DNA from: Candidatus Latescibacterota bacterium
GTDB lineage: Bacteria > Latescibacterota > UBA2968 > UBA8231
Assembly: GCA_022826515.1 (NCBI GenBank)
Contig: JAJDUT010000115.1
Coordinates: forward strand, 1 to 27,896
Direction: 5' to 3'
DNA: 27,896 nucleotides
Of the stretch, positions 15,136-22,863 are shown piece by piece (position 1 is the first letter of the stretch; the number at the start of each line of letters is the position of its first letter). The position numbers and the translations under genes were made by a program. Below the pieces are notes generated by a model that was not told where the DNA came from, did no database searches, and was given only the letters and a program-made list of their open reading frames with translations.

Positions 15136-15984
15136 TCAATCGGCCCGCAACACTGCGTTATGCGCGGCCAGATCCCAAGTCTCGTTGTACACCAGCGGCT
15201 GGGCACGTTCGGGTGGATAGCCAGGAGGTGGATTATTGGGATCGAGCAACTCCAGCCGATCGCGACCCCGGGGCTTATCGAGCCATTCCCGCTCTTCGGG
15301 CGCGGCTTGCACCGGACGCCGCAAAATAAACTCCACCCGGTCGCGGCGCGAGAAGGCCGCATGGGCGACGAACACCCGGTGTACATCACTTCCATCCCAA
15401 GTCGCTAGATCCGGCAGCAGCACCGGCCCCGTGCAGACCTGATACTGACCATCAGCAGCATTGAGATTCATAACATTGATCGGATATTCCAGTTCGACCT
15501 CAATGCCACTCGCCTCATCCTGATACACCGAGCGGGCGTTTTGCGCGTCGCCGGCAAAGGTCGAGGCCACAATGGCGTCGACTTCCTCTAATGCCTCGGA
15601 TGCGGGATAGGAGCGGATATCGATAGTGTAATCCTGATACGCATCCGCCAGCGAACGCGCACTGACTTCCTCGGACTCCGTGCTCGGCCGCTGGGCAATC
15701 GCCGGAATTGAGGAGCGGCTAAAAGGCATCCGCCACTCGCCGCTGGGGATCTGGAACAGGTTTTCGCTGGCAATGGTGTATTCGCTGCGGCAGGGCGCGC
15801 CTAAAAAGAGTTCAGCCAGCTCGGCCCCGCCACTGTCGCGCAAAATGCAACGGGCCTCTAAGGTAAAACGCACGTGATAGACCTGACCGTGCTCGCCGAC
15901 GAAACCACCGGGCCACTTGTAATAAGGGTCCGGCTTCCAAGGATGGGCCTTCCAAGTAAAGGACGAACGGGGAAAATTAATCAT
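15136..15984 (-). CDS. Conserved-looking protein of unknown function, paired with an oxidoreductase
   Basis: The ATG at 15984 (282 residues) has AGGAG at 6 nt and is preferred over the ATG two codons upstream. The N-terminus has FTWKAHPWKPDPYYKWPGG, then VYHVRFTLEARCILRDSGG and AELFLGAPCRSEYTI. Later stretches include VYQDEASGIEVELEYP. I do not recognise a family. There is no signal peptide, transmembrane segment or coiled coil. It is rich in Trp, Tyr and Pro and looks beta-rich. It starts a two-gene operon with the Gfo/Idh oxidoreductase (24-nt gap), so it probably serves the same sugar or cyclitol pathway. Confidence 0.65.
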   Translation of the reverse strand: MINFPRSSFTWKAHPWKPDPYYKWPGGFVGEHGQVYHVRFTLEARCILRDSGGAELAELFLGAPCRSEYTIASENLFQIPSGEWRMPFSRSSIPAIAQRPSTESEEVSARSLADAYQDYTIDIRSYPASEALEEVDAIVASTFAGDAQNARSVYQDEASGIEVELEYPINVMNLNAADGQYQVCTGPVLLPDLATWDGSDVHRVFVAHAAFSRRDRVEFILRRPVQAAPEEREWLDKPRGRDRLELLDPNNPPPGYPPERAQPLVYNETWDLAAHNAVLRAD

Positions 15985-16120
15985 CGCCATCTCCTGCCGG
16001 GGAACTTGCCCCGGCTGCTATAGGTTATCATCTTACAGCGCCAGATTCGTAGTATAGCAAAAGGCATCTTTAGATAAAAATGCCTGATTCACTCTCACAT
16101 CAATAGCCAAGGAGATTTCC
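15985..16120. other. Divergent intergenic region with inverted repeat
   Basis: This 136-nt gap lies between the divergent genes at 15984 and 16121. AGGCAT at 16062-16067 pairs with ATGCCT at 16080-16085 across a 12-nt AT-rich loop. The SD AAGGAG before 16121 is clear. A clear -35/-10 pair is not seen. The repeat may be an operator; activity is inferred. Confidence 0.3.
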
Positions 16121-16711
16121 ATGACTCGTCCCAATGCACTCCGCTTCGCATGGATTGCCGCTCTGACGTTCGCCCTGACCGCCGAGACAACTTTGGCGGA
16201 AACCTACGTGGTCGATGCTTCGCACTCTTCAGTCGATTTCAGCATTCGCCACCTCGTCGGCCGCACCAAGGGCCGCTTCGGTGACTTCAGCGGCACCATC
16301 AGCTACGACGCTGCCAAGCCCGATTCCTCCAGCTTCTCCGGCACCATTCAGGTCAAGAGCATCGACACTGGCAACGAGCGCCGCGATGGCCACCTGCAAA
16401 ACGACGACTTCTTCGCTGCCGAGACCTACCCCACGATCACCTTCGAATCTACCGAGGTGACCAGCACGGGCGAAAACACGCTCGACGTCAAGGGCAAGCT
16501 GACCATGCACGGCACGACCAAAGAAGTCACCCTGCCCATCGAAATCCTCGGGACTGGCATCAATCCGAGGGGTGGCAAGGCGCAGATCGGCCTAGAAACG
16601 AACTTTTCCATCCTCTGCTCCGATTACGGAGTCAATAGCTGGGAACGCTTCAGCGCCGTGCTCGGAGACGAGGTAAAAATTCAGGTACTGATCGAAGCCA
16701 ACGCAGAGTAA
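16121..16711 (+). CDS. YceI-family periplasmic protein
   Basis: This 196-residue protein has AAGGAG before its ATG. A signal peptide (about residues 1-26, WIAALTFALTAETTLA) is followed by the YceI lipocalin-like barrel. Recognisable parts are YVVDASHSSVDFSIRHL, the GRFGDFSGTI turn, GNERRDGHLQNDDFF, and KLTMHGTTKEVTLP. YceI proteins bind polyisoprenoid or other amphiphilic lipids in the periplasm and are linked to stress or isoprenoid quinone handling. Length and order are normal. Its sense matches the following SDR gene (20-nt gap), which may be co-transcribed, but a functional link with sugar catabolism is not obvious. Confidence 0.92.
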   Translation: MTRPNALRFAWIAALTFALTAETTLAETYVVDASHSSVDFSIRHLVGRTKGRFGDFSGTISYDAAKPDSSSFSGTIQVKSIDTGNERRDGHLQNDDFFAAETYPTITFESTEVTSTGENTLDVKGKLTMHGTTKEVTLPIEILGTGINPRGGKAQIGLETNFSILCSDYGVNSWERFSAVLGDEVKIQVLIEANAE

Positions 16712-16731
16712 GTGCGAAACTAGAGGAAGCC

Positions 16732-17418
16732 ATGAAAATACTCATTACCGGTGCCGCCGGAGCGGTCGGCTCCACGCTCGTCAAGGGGATGGGACAGCGC
16801 CACCAATTGCGCGGTTTTGACCGCGTGGAAATGCCCGACCTAGCAGACAGCCAGATGGGCGATGTGGCCGATTACGATGCTTTGTTAGCAGCCGCCGAGG
16901 GCATGGAGGCCATCATCCATTTGACGGGCGTCGATAGCGAGTGGGAAAAGGCCCTGTCCAGCAATTTTATCGGCACGTACAATATGTTCGAAGCAGCTCG
17001 CATCCAAGGAGTGCGCCGGGTGGCGTACGCCAGTCGCGCCGGAGTACACGGCCCCCTGCCCGAGGACGTCATGCGCCGCGTTGATATCCCTCCCCAGCCA
17101 CTGGGCTACTATACGATCAGCAAGCTATTCGGCGAGCATATGGGCTATTCCTACTCCCAGAGGCACGACCTAGAGTTCGTCGCAGTGCGCATAGGCAATT
17201 TCAACATCAAGCGCGATCAGCCCGAGCACCCGCACCATCTCAGCCACGGCGACGCCGTGCGGGTCTTTGAGCAGGCCGTGGTACACCCCGGAGTGCGCTA
17301 CGAAATCGTGTACGGAGTGTCGGACAGCACTTGGCCGCGCTACGACCTCGACCACGGGCGGCGCGCCATTGGCTACTATCCGCAGGATAAATCGGACTGG
17401 CAGCCCGAGGAGGAATAA
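16732..17418 (+). CDS. Extended SDR, NAD-dependent epimerase/uronate-dehydrogenase-like
   Basis: This 228-residue protein is short for extended SDRs (usually 260-330). GAGG precedes the ATG. It has a G7AAGAVGS dinucleotide loop, S101 (YASRAGVHG), and a Y127-x3-K131 catalytic pair (YTISKLFGEH). The C-terminal part (LSHGDAVRVFEQAV, IVYGVSDSTWPRYDLD) resembles uronate dehydrogenases, which oxidise D-galacturonate/D-glucuronate to the lactone. With an SMP-30 lactonase elsewhere in the window, this would give aldarate, but that pairing is inferred. Its stop lies 3 nt before the next GTG, so it is coupled to the isomerase. Confidence 0.85.
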   Translation: MKILITGAAGAVGSTLVKGMGQRHQLRGFDRVEMPDLADSQMGDVADYDALLAAAEGMEAIIHLTGVDSEWEKALSSNFIGTYNMFEAARIQGVRRVAYASRAGVHGPLPEDVMRRVDIPPQPLGYYTISKLFGEHMGYSYSQRHDLEFVAVRIGNFNIKRDQPEHPHHLSHGDAVRVFEQAVVHPGVRYEIVYGVSDSTWPRYDLDHGRRAIGYYPQDKSDWQPEEE

Positions 17419-17421
17419 GCT

Positions 17422-18240
17422 GTGATCAAATTGAGCACAATGGCCCGCGAGACGCCTACCACCACTATTGGACAGGTCATCGAACAGGCCTGCCAATTGC
17501 AGTTGGACGGCGTCGATTTCCATTTGTCGGGCATGGACCGCAGCGTCCAGTATATCAACCACGTCAAGCGTCTCTGTCTCAAAAGCGGTTTAAACATTGG
17601 CTATGCTGGAGCTGGCAGCTTTGTGGGGCCGTCCGAGAATCGAGCCAAGCGGATGGATCAGGGCCGCGCCGATGTCGATGCCGCAGCTTTGCTAGGAGCA
17701 CAGGTGCTGCGCGTTTTCGCGCGCCACAAGTGGCCGAACACCGTCGAGGAACAAGAAGCCCTGTGGCGTCCGATGATCGAGGATTTCCAAGCGATTGCCG
17801 ACTACGCGGCCCAACGCGGTGTCATGGTCGCCTTGCAAAACCACGACAACGGCAGTTTCGCCATGACCGCGGATCAAGTGCTGCGCATCCTGCGCGAGAC
17901 CGAGCGCGACAATTTCAGTTTCCTATTGGATACCGGACAGTGGCTGGGGGCCATTGGCTCGCATCCGCGCGGCGAGTTCGATCCGAATGTCGATTTGTAC
18001 AAAGACTATCTGGAGCCGACTGCGCCTTTTGCCACGTACGTGCGGGCCAAGATCTACAAGATCGACAGCGGCGTTGAGGAGTTTATCGACTACAGGCGCG
18101 TATTAGAAATTCTGCGCGGTGTAGGTTTCAACGGCACAATTGGCTTGGTCTTCGAACTGGGCGAGTTCAACAGTTGCAGCCACGAAGAATGCATGCGCCT
18201 AGCCGTGGCCCATTTGCGCGAAGTGCTCGCCGCTAGCTGA
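17422..18240 (+). CDS. Sugar phosphate isomerase/epimerase-like TIM-barrel protein
   Basis: This 272-residue protein uses a GTG start, with GAGGAG about 9 nt before it in the tail of the upstream gene. The fold is xylose isomerase-like. Metal ligands expected at Glu, Asp, His and Glu are partly changed: the first Glu is replaced by Q139 (ALQNHDN), while D170 (LLDTGQWLG) and E245 (VFELGEF) are present. This Gln version occurs in some related sugar isomerases. It is translationally coupled to the uronate-dehydrogenase-like SDR and may act on the same sugar acid. It is not a close copy of the isomerase at 10962. Confidence 0.85.
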   Translation: MIKLSTMARETPTTTIGQVIEQACQLQLDGVDFHLSGMDRSVQYINHVKRLCLKSGLNIGYAGAGSFVGPSENRAKRMDQGRADVDAAALLGAQVLRVFARHKWPNTVEEQEALWRPMIEDFQAIADYAAQRGVMVALQNHDNGSFAMTADQVLRILRETERDNFSFLLDTGQWLGAIGSHPRGEFDPNVDLYKDYLEPTAPFATYVRAKIYKIDSGVEEFIDYRRVLEILRGVGFNGTIGLVFELGEFNSCSHEECMRLAVAHLREVLAAS

Positions 18241-18316
18241 TGTATCATTCCGTCCCTATTTGTGCGCCGCTAATCTTATTGCCCTATCTTCGTCGGGCCA
18301 ACTGAAAGGAATAGCC

Positions 18317-19186
18317 ATGTCCGCACCTGACCCCAGCACTGCCAAGCCCCTCCTATTTCAACAGAGCCGCGTCGGCTACGTCGAAATAGACGAGGTTGAC
18401 CTACCCCGCACCAATGCCGCTGGCAAGCCGGTAATTGATCCGACGCCAGAACAGAGGTACTTGTTCGATACCCAGGGTTGGCTATTGATTCCCGGTCTGC
18501 TCAGCGAAGACGAAATAGAGGAGATGCGGACCTTTTGCTACCGCTTGCACCAGCAGCCCGAATCGCTGCCGGAGCCGCAGCGCAGCCCTATTGGCGGCCC
18601 CTTGGAAGAACTGACCGACCACCCCTTCATCGTCGGTTTTATGAACGAATTCCTCGCCAATCCCGATCTGTCGAGCCAAGACTGCTACGGTTTTCGCATG
18701 GAATCGACCAGCCTAGCCATGCGCCAGACCGGAGAAGGGGGCTTTGGACCCCACAACGGCAATGGCCTGTGGCGCTTACCCGGCGACGGGCACAACTACC
18801 GCTGCGTGCCCGGCAAGGCGCGCAGCAGCTTGACCTGCGTGGTATGGGAATTGAACGAGGTCGAAGCCAGCGGCGGCACTCTATTCATCAACGGCAGCCA
18901 CAAGGCCGCCTTCCCCCTGCCCGCTGGAGCCCAAAATCTCGATTCGGACCTTTGGACTCGCTACACATGTCCACCCGGCTCCCTGCTCATTTTCGCAGAG
19001 AGCACCACCCATACCGCCTCTCCGTGGGGCAGCATCAATCACGAGCGCTGCGCCATCTTCAGCCGCTACAATTACGTCGATAGCAAATGGCACAAGTGGC
19101 AACCCCATCCCGAGGCGCTCGAAGCCATGCCGCCTAAGCGCCGCACGCTCTTCCGGCCCGTCCACGTCGAAGGCAATCTGATATAG
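18317..19186 (+). CDS. PhyH-like protein with H-x-G in place of H-x-D
   Basis: This 289-residue PhyH-like protein starts at the ATG at 18317 (AAAGGA before it), not at the upstream GTG. The jelly-roll core is recognisable: GGTLFINGSHKAAFP (about 186-200) and LLIFAESTTHTASPW. At the usual metal motif it reads G144-P-H146-N-G148-N-G, so the carboxylate ligand is Gly. The distal His (H232) and Arg (R244) remain. In Fe/2-oxoglutarate halogenases, Gly or Ala in this place frees a site for halide, but HxG is also common in some PhyH-like groups. It could be a halogenase-like enzyme, an unusual hydroxylase or a non-catalytic protein. It is the last plus-strand gene before the minus-strand run. Confidence 0.85.
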   Translation: MSAPDPSTAKPLLFQQSRVGYVEIDEVDLPRTNAAGKPVIDPTPEQRYLFDTQGWLLIPGLLSEDEIEEMRTFCYRLHQQPESLPEPQRSPIGGPLEELTDHPFIVGFMNEFLANPDLSSQDCYGFRMESTSLAMRQTGEGGFGPHNGNGLWRLPGDGHNYRCVPGKARSSLTCVVWELNEVEASGGTLFINGSHKAAFPLPAGAQNLDSDLWTRYTCPPGSLLIFAESTTHTASPWGSINHERCAIFSRYNYVDSKWHKWQPHPEALEAMPPKRRTLFRPVHVEGNLI

Positions 19187-19227
19187 TACGCGATAGTAAA
19201 GTCGAAAATAGGAAATCGTTTCGCTAG

Positions 19228-19530
19228 TCATAGACCTCCCTCATACACGCTCACATAGTGTTCCACCTCGGGAAATGGATCGTAGAAGTGATGCAACAGT
19301 CTGCGCCATTCTTGGTACTGTTCAGACTTTCTGAAACCAACAGTATGATCCTCAAGCGTTTGCCAGTTCACCAGTAGGATATAACGGTTACCTTTCTCAA
19401 TACACTTCTGTAACTGATGGGAAATGTAGCCGTCCATACTCGATATAATCTTTTGCGCCTCGTCAAAAGCAGCCTCAAACTCCTTCTCACGACCGGGCTT
19501 AACGTCTAGTATTGCAACTTCTAAAATCAT
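19228..19530 (-). CDS. ABM (antibiotic biosynthesis monooxygenase) fold protein
   Basis: This 100-residue protein has an ATG with AGGAC before it. It fits the dimeric alpha/beta ABM fold: MILEVAILDVKPGREKEFEAAF at the start, GYISHQLQKC, RYILLVNWQTLEDHTVGF, and EWRRLLHHFYDPFP near the end. Relatives include cofactor-less monooxygenases acting on aromatic polyketides or quinols, and haem-degrading IsdG-type enzymes. No haem ligand is obvious. It is the last gene of a five-gene minus-strand group that also contains two methyltransferases, suggesting tailoring of a small molecule. The substrate is unknown. Confidence 0.85.
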   Translation of the reverse strand: MILEVAILDVKPGREKEFEAAFDEAQKIISSMDGYISHQLQKCIEKGNRYILLVNWQTLEDHTVGFRKSEQYQEWRRLLHHFYDPFPEVEHYVSVYEGGL

Positions 19531-19568
19531 TGTTTAGTCCTGTGAATTTGCGAAGACAATTAGCCAAC

Positions 19569-20258
19569 TTATGTCGGCACCATGCAACCGTAGTAAAAGA
19601 ACTCTCCGCTCGTTCCAACTGAGCCGCTCCAGCCGAGATCGCGTAACTGCCGTTCCAACTGGGCCGGGTCGTGGAATACTTTTACGATATTAAACGTCCG
19701 ACCGTCATTCAGCTTCCGTTCCATTACGCCAGAATCGTCGATTGCAGCGTGATCTCGTGCGGTTGACTCTTGCGTTGCCAGACCGTCAACAAAGAAAGCT
19801 CTACCCCCCGGCTTTAGGGCGGCGCGAACCATCTCCCATAACCGATTGAATTGTTGTGCCGGAACGTGCGACAGCCAGAACCCAAAAAAGACAAAATCAT
19901 ACTTTTCGGTCGGCCACCACTCAAAAAGATCCGCTACTACATACTGCACCGGAGCACTACCGATCTTGGTGCGATTGATCTCAATCGTCTCGGGAGAAGC
20001 ATCTATGGCCGTCAAGTCAGCGGCACCCTGCACCAGACACATCGTCCACAATCCCGTACCGCAAGCAAGCTCAAGACACTTGCCGAACGGCCGCTCCCGC
20101 TCAATTGCCGATCGCACAGCATCCAATTCTGCCTGCCACTGGAGGTTGTGCTCGTCGCCCCGGTCGTATCGTCCCTGGCGTGAATGCCACTCGTCATACT
20201 CGGCAGCTCGTGCCCGGTAATAGGCGACTTGTTCCTGCAAAATTGATTTGTCAGCCAT
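19569..20258 (-). CDS. Class I SAM-dependent methyltransferase
   Basis: This 229-residue protein has AAGGAG 8 nt before its ATG. Motif I is E63-L-A-C-G-T-G (LELACGTGLW), followed by D86 (TAIDASPETIE) as the adenosyl ribose contact. YDFVFFGFWLSHVPAQQF corresponds to motif IV. The later LKPGGRAFFVDG is motif VI. No target-specific domain is visible, so it is a small-molecule methyltransferase. It lies between a second methyltransferase (27-nt gap) and the ABM-fold protein (38-nt gap) on the same strand. The region is a little more AT-rich than the sugar cluster. Confidence 0.92.
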   Translation of the reverse strand: MADKSILQEQVAYYRARAAEYDEWHSRQGRYDRGDEHNLQWQAELDAVRSAIERERPFGKCLELACGTGLWTMCLVQGAADLTAIDASPETIEINRTKIGSAPVQYVVADLFEWWPTEKYDFVFFGFWLSHVPAQQFNRLWEMVRAALKPGGRAFFVDGLATQESTARDHAAIDDSGVMERKLNDGRTFNIVKVFHDPAQLERQLRDLGWSGSVGTSGEFFYYGCMVPT

Positions 20259-20285
20259 CGTTTCTACTCCTTTGCGATCTCGATA

Positions 20286-21053
20286 TCAGGCCCGCGCCGT
20301 CACAATCGGTTGAAAATAGCCAGATTGCTCAGGCTTATGCCAAGCAACTTCTGTAAATCCGGCTGATTCCAAGGCCGCAGTAAGCTCGCTGCGTCTCATT
20401 GCCCTATAGCGAGTCCTAATCTCCTTCACTCGCCATTCACTCGATGCCCGACTCATGATAAAAAGCCGCAGTAGATAGGTATCTGATTCCTTGGACCAGT
20501 CCCAGATCTGAAACACTATTACTTCTTCCTCATGTGTACCGCCGGGATTCATAGCTATAAACGATGGTTTTTCCGCGAGCAACCGATCGTAATCGCGGAT
20601 ACTGGCAACAAACAATCCCTTATCCGTCAGTACGTGCCGGATGTTTCGCAGAGCAAGCGTTAAATCTTCGTCAGTTAAAAGATGCGGCAGGGAATTGTCA
20701 CAGCTAATCACTACGTCAAACTTCTGGTCAAACACACATTCCAACTCGCGCACATCGGCAACCGCGAATCGCACATTTAGCCCCTGCTTGGCTGCTTCTG
20801 ATTCCGCCCGTGCGACCGCCTTCGGGCTGAGGTCGGACGCAAAAACTTCGTATCCTCGCTGCGCCAAGCCAATCGCCTGAGTGCCGATTCCGCATGAACA
20901 ATCTAGGACAACCGGTACACTCGCTGAAGACTCACATTGAATCAACCGATCTAGCACGGATGCCTGCCGTTCGATTCCTGATTCCCAATCTGCGTAAACG
21001 TGATGGTAATCAGCAGCCAGATCGTCGTAAAAGCGTTCGACGGATTCGCTCAC
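20286..21053 (-). CDS. Class I SAM-dependent methyltransferase (GTG start)
   Basis: This 255-residue protein starts with GTG; a clear SD is lacking. Motif I is D51-C-S-C-G-I-G-T (VLDCSCGIGTQA), the acidic residue is D74 (FASDLSPKAV), and motif IV is FDVVISCDNSLPHLL. It has the N-terminal alpha segment VERFYDDLAADYHHVY found in ubiE/glycine-methyltransferase-like small-molecule enzymes. It is not a close copy of its neighbour at 19569. It lies 26 nt after a gene for a secreted protein of unknown function, in the same operon. The methyl acceptor is unknown; glycine, sarcosine-type or phenolic substrates are possible. Confidence 0.9.
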   Translation of the reverse strand: MSESVERFYDDLAADYHHVYADWESGIERQASVLDRLIQCESSASVPVVLDCSCGIGTQAIGLAQRGYEVFASDLSPKAVARAESEAAKQGLNVRFAVADVRELECVFDQKFDVVISCDNSLPHLLTDEDLTLALRNIRHVLTDKGLFVASIRDYDRLLAEKPSFIAMNPGGTHEEEVIVFQIWDWSKESDTYLLRLFIMSRASSEWRVKEIRTRYRAMRRSELTAALESAGFTEVAWHKPEQSGYFQPIVTARA

Positions 21054-21079
21054 CTTTATGATTTCTTCTTGCCTGAATA

Positions 21080-21931
21080 CTATCTATCATCCAAAAACTC
21101 CACATAATCAATTTCCATTGGCTGCTTGAGCCGCCTCTCCAATTCCAACAGATCCGCTCGCCCCTCCGGCACATCCTTCTCCATAATCCCATCAGGATAC
21201 ACCGTCACCGTAGTCGTCACTCCCATAAATGCCTTCTCTGCCGTCGTCCGCGACACCTGAATGCCGTCCTCTGAAATGGCCATGCGAGAATGTGCAATAC
21301 GCCCCTCGCCAATAACCCGAAAAAGAAGAGCCAATACGCCGGACATTGGACGCCCTGTAACCCCCTCAATCTCATCGTAAACAGCCCGATCCCCAAAATC
21401 CAGCAAGCGATAGGTCATCACCTGCCAATTAGTCACCTTAAAACGCGGCGTCGAAAGCGTATCCAAGTACGAATACCGGTCTGGCTTACCCGGCTCATCC
21501 TCCCAACTGATCCGTACATTCACAGCCAGTTCCGGCATCGGCCCCTTCTTCACCTCCCGAATGACCCGATCTAGCCGATAGTCCACTTCCATATTCTGTT
21601 GGTGTTGATAGCTCAGCAGCGCAAACTGAGGCGCTGTATGCTCCGTCCGCCCAGTCACCGCCAAAAAAGCCCGAAACCAATCCTCATACCCTATAAACAG
21701 CGGCAGTCCATCTGGATCGCGCTCCCTAGCTTGCCGCGCAAGATACAACAACACCTCCGCCTGAAACCGCGCGCCATTAGTCGTCGCGGTCGGATCGTAA
21801 TCACCATGCTGCCGCATCGCCGCCAGCACCTCCGACCGATCCACCACATTATACGCTCCCTCTACACCTGCCAGCGGACCGGGCAGTAGCAAAAAACAGA
21901 GGACGGTTACAATCCTCAACCTCCCACCCAT
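21080..21931 (-). CDS. Secreted protein of unknown function, copy A of a tandem pair
   Basis: The ATG at 21931 (283 residues) starts a signal peptide (VTVLCFLLLPGPLAGVEG). An upstream extension reads through the preceding gene out of frame and is not real. Conserved parts are YNVVDRSEVLAAMRQH, LYLARQARERDPDG, LAVTGRTEHTAP, and near the end VYDEIEGVTGRPMSGVLALLF, EKAFMGVTTTVTVYPDGI and KQPMEIDYVEF. I recognise no family. It has no Cys pairs or obvious catalytic motif. It lies 1 nt after copy B and 26 nt before a methyltransferase. The two copies are roughly three quarters identical by eye. An exported or periplasmic location is predicted. Confidence 0.8.
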   Translation of the reverse strand: MGGRLRIVTVLCFLLLPGPLAGVEGAYNVVDRSEVLAAMRQHGDYDPTATTNGARFQAEVLLYLARQARERDPDGLPLFIGYEDWFRAFLAVTGRTEHTAPQFALLSYQHQQNMEVDYRLDRVIREVKKGPMPELAVNVRISWEDEPGKPDRYSYLDTLSTPRFKVTNWQVMTYRLLDFGDRAVYDEIEGVTGRPMSGVLALLFRVIGEGRIAHSRMAISEDGIQVSRTTAEKAFMGVTTTVTVYPDGIMEKDVPEGRADLLELERRLKQPMEIDYVEFLDDR

Positions 21932-21932
21932 A

Positions 21933-22799
21933 TTACCTATCGTCCGGGAACTCCACATAATCAATTTCCATTGGCTGCTTGAGCCGCTCTTCCAGTTCCA
22001 GCAGATCGGATCGACCATCCGGCACCCCTTTATCTATGATCCCATTGGGATAGATCGTCACCGTGGTCATCACTTTCATAAACGCCTTTTCTGCCCGCGT
22101 CCGCGACACATGAGTGCCATCCTCGGCAATGGCTATTCGAGAATGGGTAATATGTCCCTCGCCAATGAGCTGAAAAAGAAGAGCTAATACGCCGGACTCT
22201 GGACGCGCTGTAACCCCCTCAATCTCGTCGTAAACAATCCAATCGCCAAAATCCAGCAAGCGATAGGTAATCATCTGCCGATTAGTCACCTTAACAGGCG
22301 GCGTCGAAAGCGTATCTATGTATAAATACCGGTCTGGTCTGTCCGGCCCGTCCTCCCAGCTAACTCGCACATTCAAGGCCAGTTCCGGTATCGGCCCTTC
22401 CACCACCCCGCGGATGACCCGATCCTGCCGATAGTCCACTTCCATATTCTGTTCGTAGCGATAGTTCAGCAGGGCGTACCGCGGTGCCGTATGCTCCGTC
22501 TGCCCGGTCACCGCCAAAAACGACCGGAACCACTCCTCGTGCCCGATAAACAGCGGCGGGCCGTCCGGGTCGCGCTCCCTAGCTTGCCGCGCAAGATAAA
22601 ACACCACATCCGCCAACCACTTGCCATTGGTCGTCGCTGTTAGTTCATAACCACCATAATGCTGCCGCATCGCCGCCAGCACCTCCGACCGCTCCACCAC
22701 ATTATAGCCTCCTTCTGCACCTACCAATTGATTCGGTAGTGCCAAAAGACAGACGACGGTTGCGATCCTCAAACTCCCAATGTATTGAAAGCTGGTCAT
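21933..22799 (-). CDS. Secreted protein of unknown function, copy B of a tandem pair
   Basis: The ATG at 22799 (288 residues) starts a signal peptide (IATVVCLLALPNQLVGAEG); a GTG 21 nt upstream gives a longer, less signal-like start. The ATAGGTTA before the ATG mirrors the ATAGGTAAT before copy A. It has the same order of conserved parts as copy A, including YNVVERSEVLAAMRQH, LAVTGQTEHTAP and RLKQPMEIDYVEF. Its stop (TAA) is followed 1 nt later by copy A's start, so the two are translationally coupled. Function is unknown; retention of both reading frames suggests both are expressed. Confidence 0.8.
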   Translation of the reverse strand: MTSFQYIGSLRIATVVCLLALPNQLVGAEGGYNVVERSEVLAAMRQHYGGYELTATTNGKWLADVVFYLARQARERDPDGPPLFIGHEEWFRSFLAVTGQTEHTAPRYALLNYRYEQNMEVDYRQDRVIRGVVEGPIPELALNVRVSWEDGPDRPDRYLYIDTLSTPPVKVTNRQMITYRLLDFGDWIVYDEIEGVTARPESGVLALLFQLIGEGHITHSRIAIAEDGTHVSRTRAEKAFMKVMTTVTIYPNGIIDKGVPDGRSDLLELEERLKQPMEIDYVEFPDDR

Positions 22800-22863
22800 T
22801 AACCTATATCCCGTCTCCACAAAAGGGTGAGTGATAGAGCGTCAAAACAGCAACGCAAAGTCC

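Larger units (their letters stand above)
21080..22799 (-). repeat. Tandem gene duplication (unit about 850 nt)
   Basis: Copies A and B are in direct tandem. At DNA level long stretches agree, such as ATAATCAATTTCCATTGGCT (at both 3' ends, about 21103 and 21955), and the upstream ribosome-binding context is kept. Substitutions are scattered and reading frames intact, so this is a diverged duplication rather than a recent copy. It is the only clear intragenomic gene duplication in the window. Confidence 0.8.

Noticed and set aside
21932..22018. 29-residue extension of secreted protein copy A
   Set aside because: It is the out-of-frame tail of copy B; the ATG at 21931 begins a good signal peptide.
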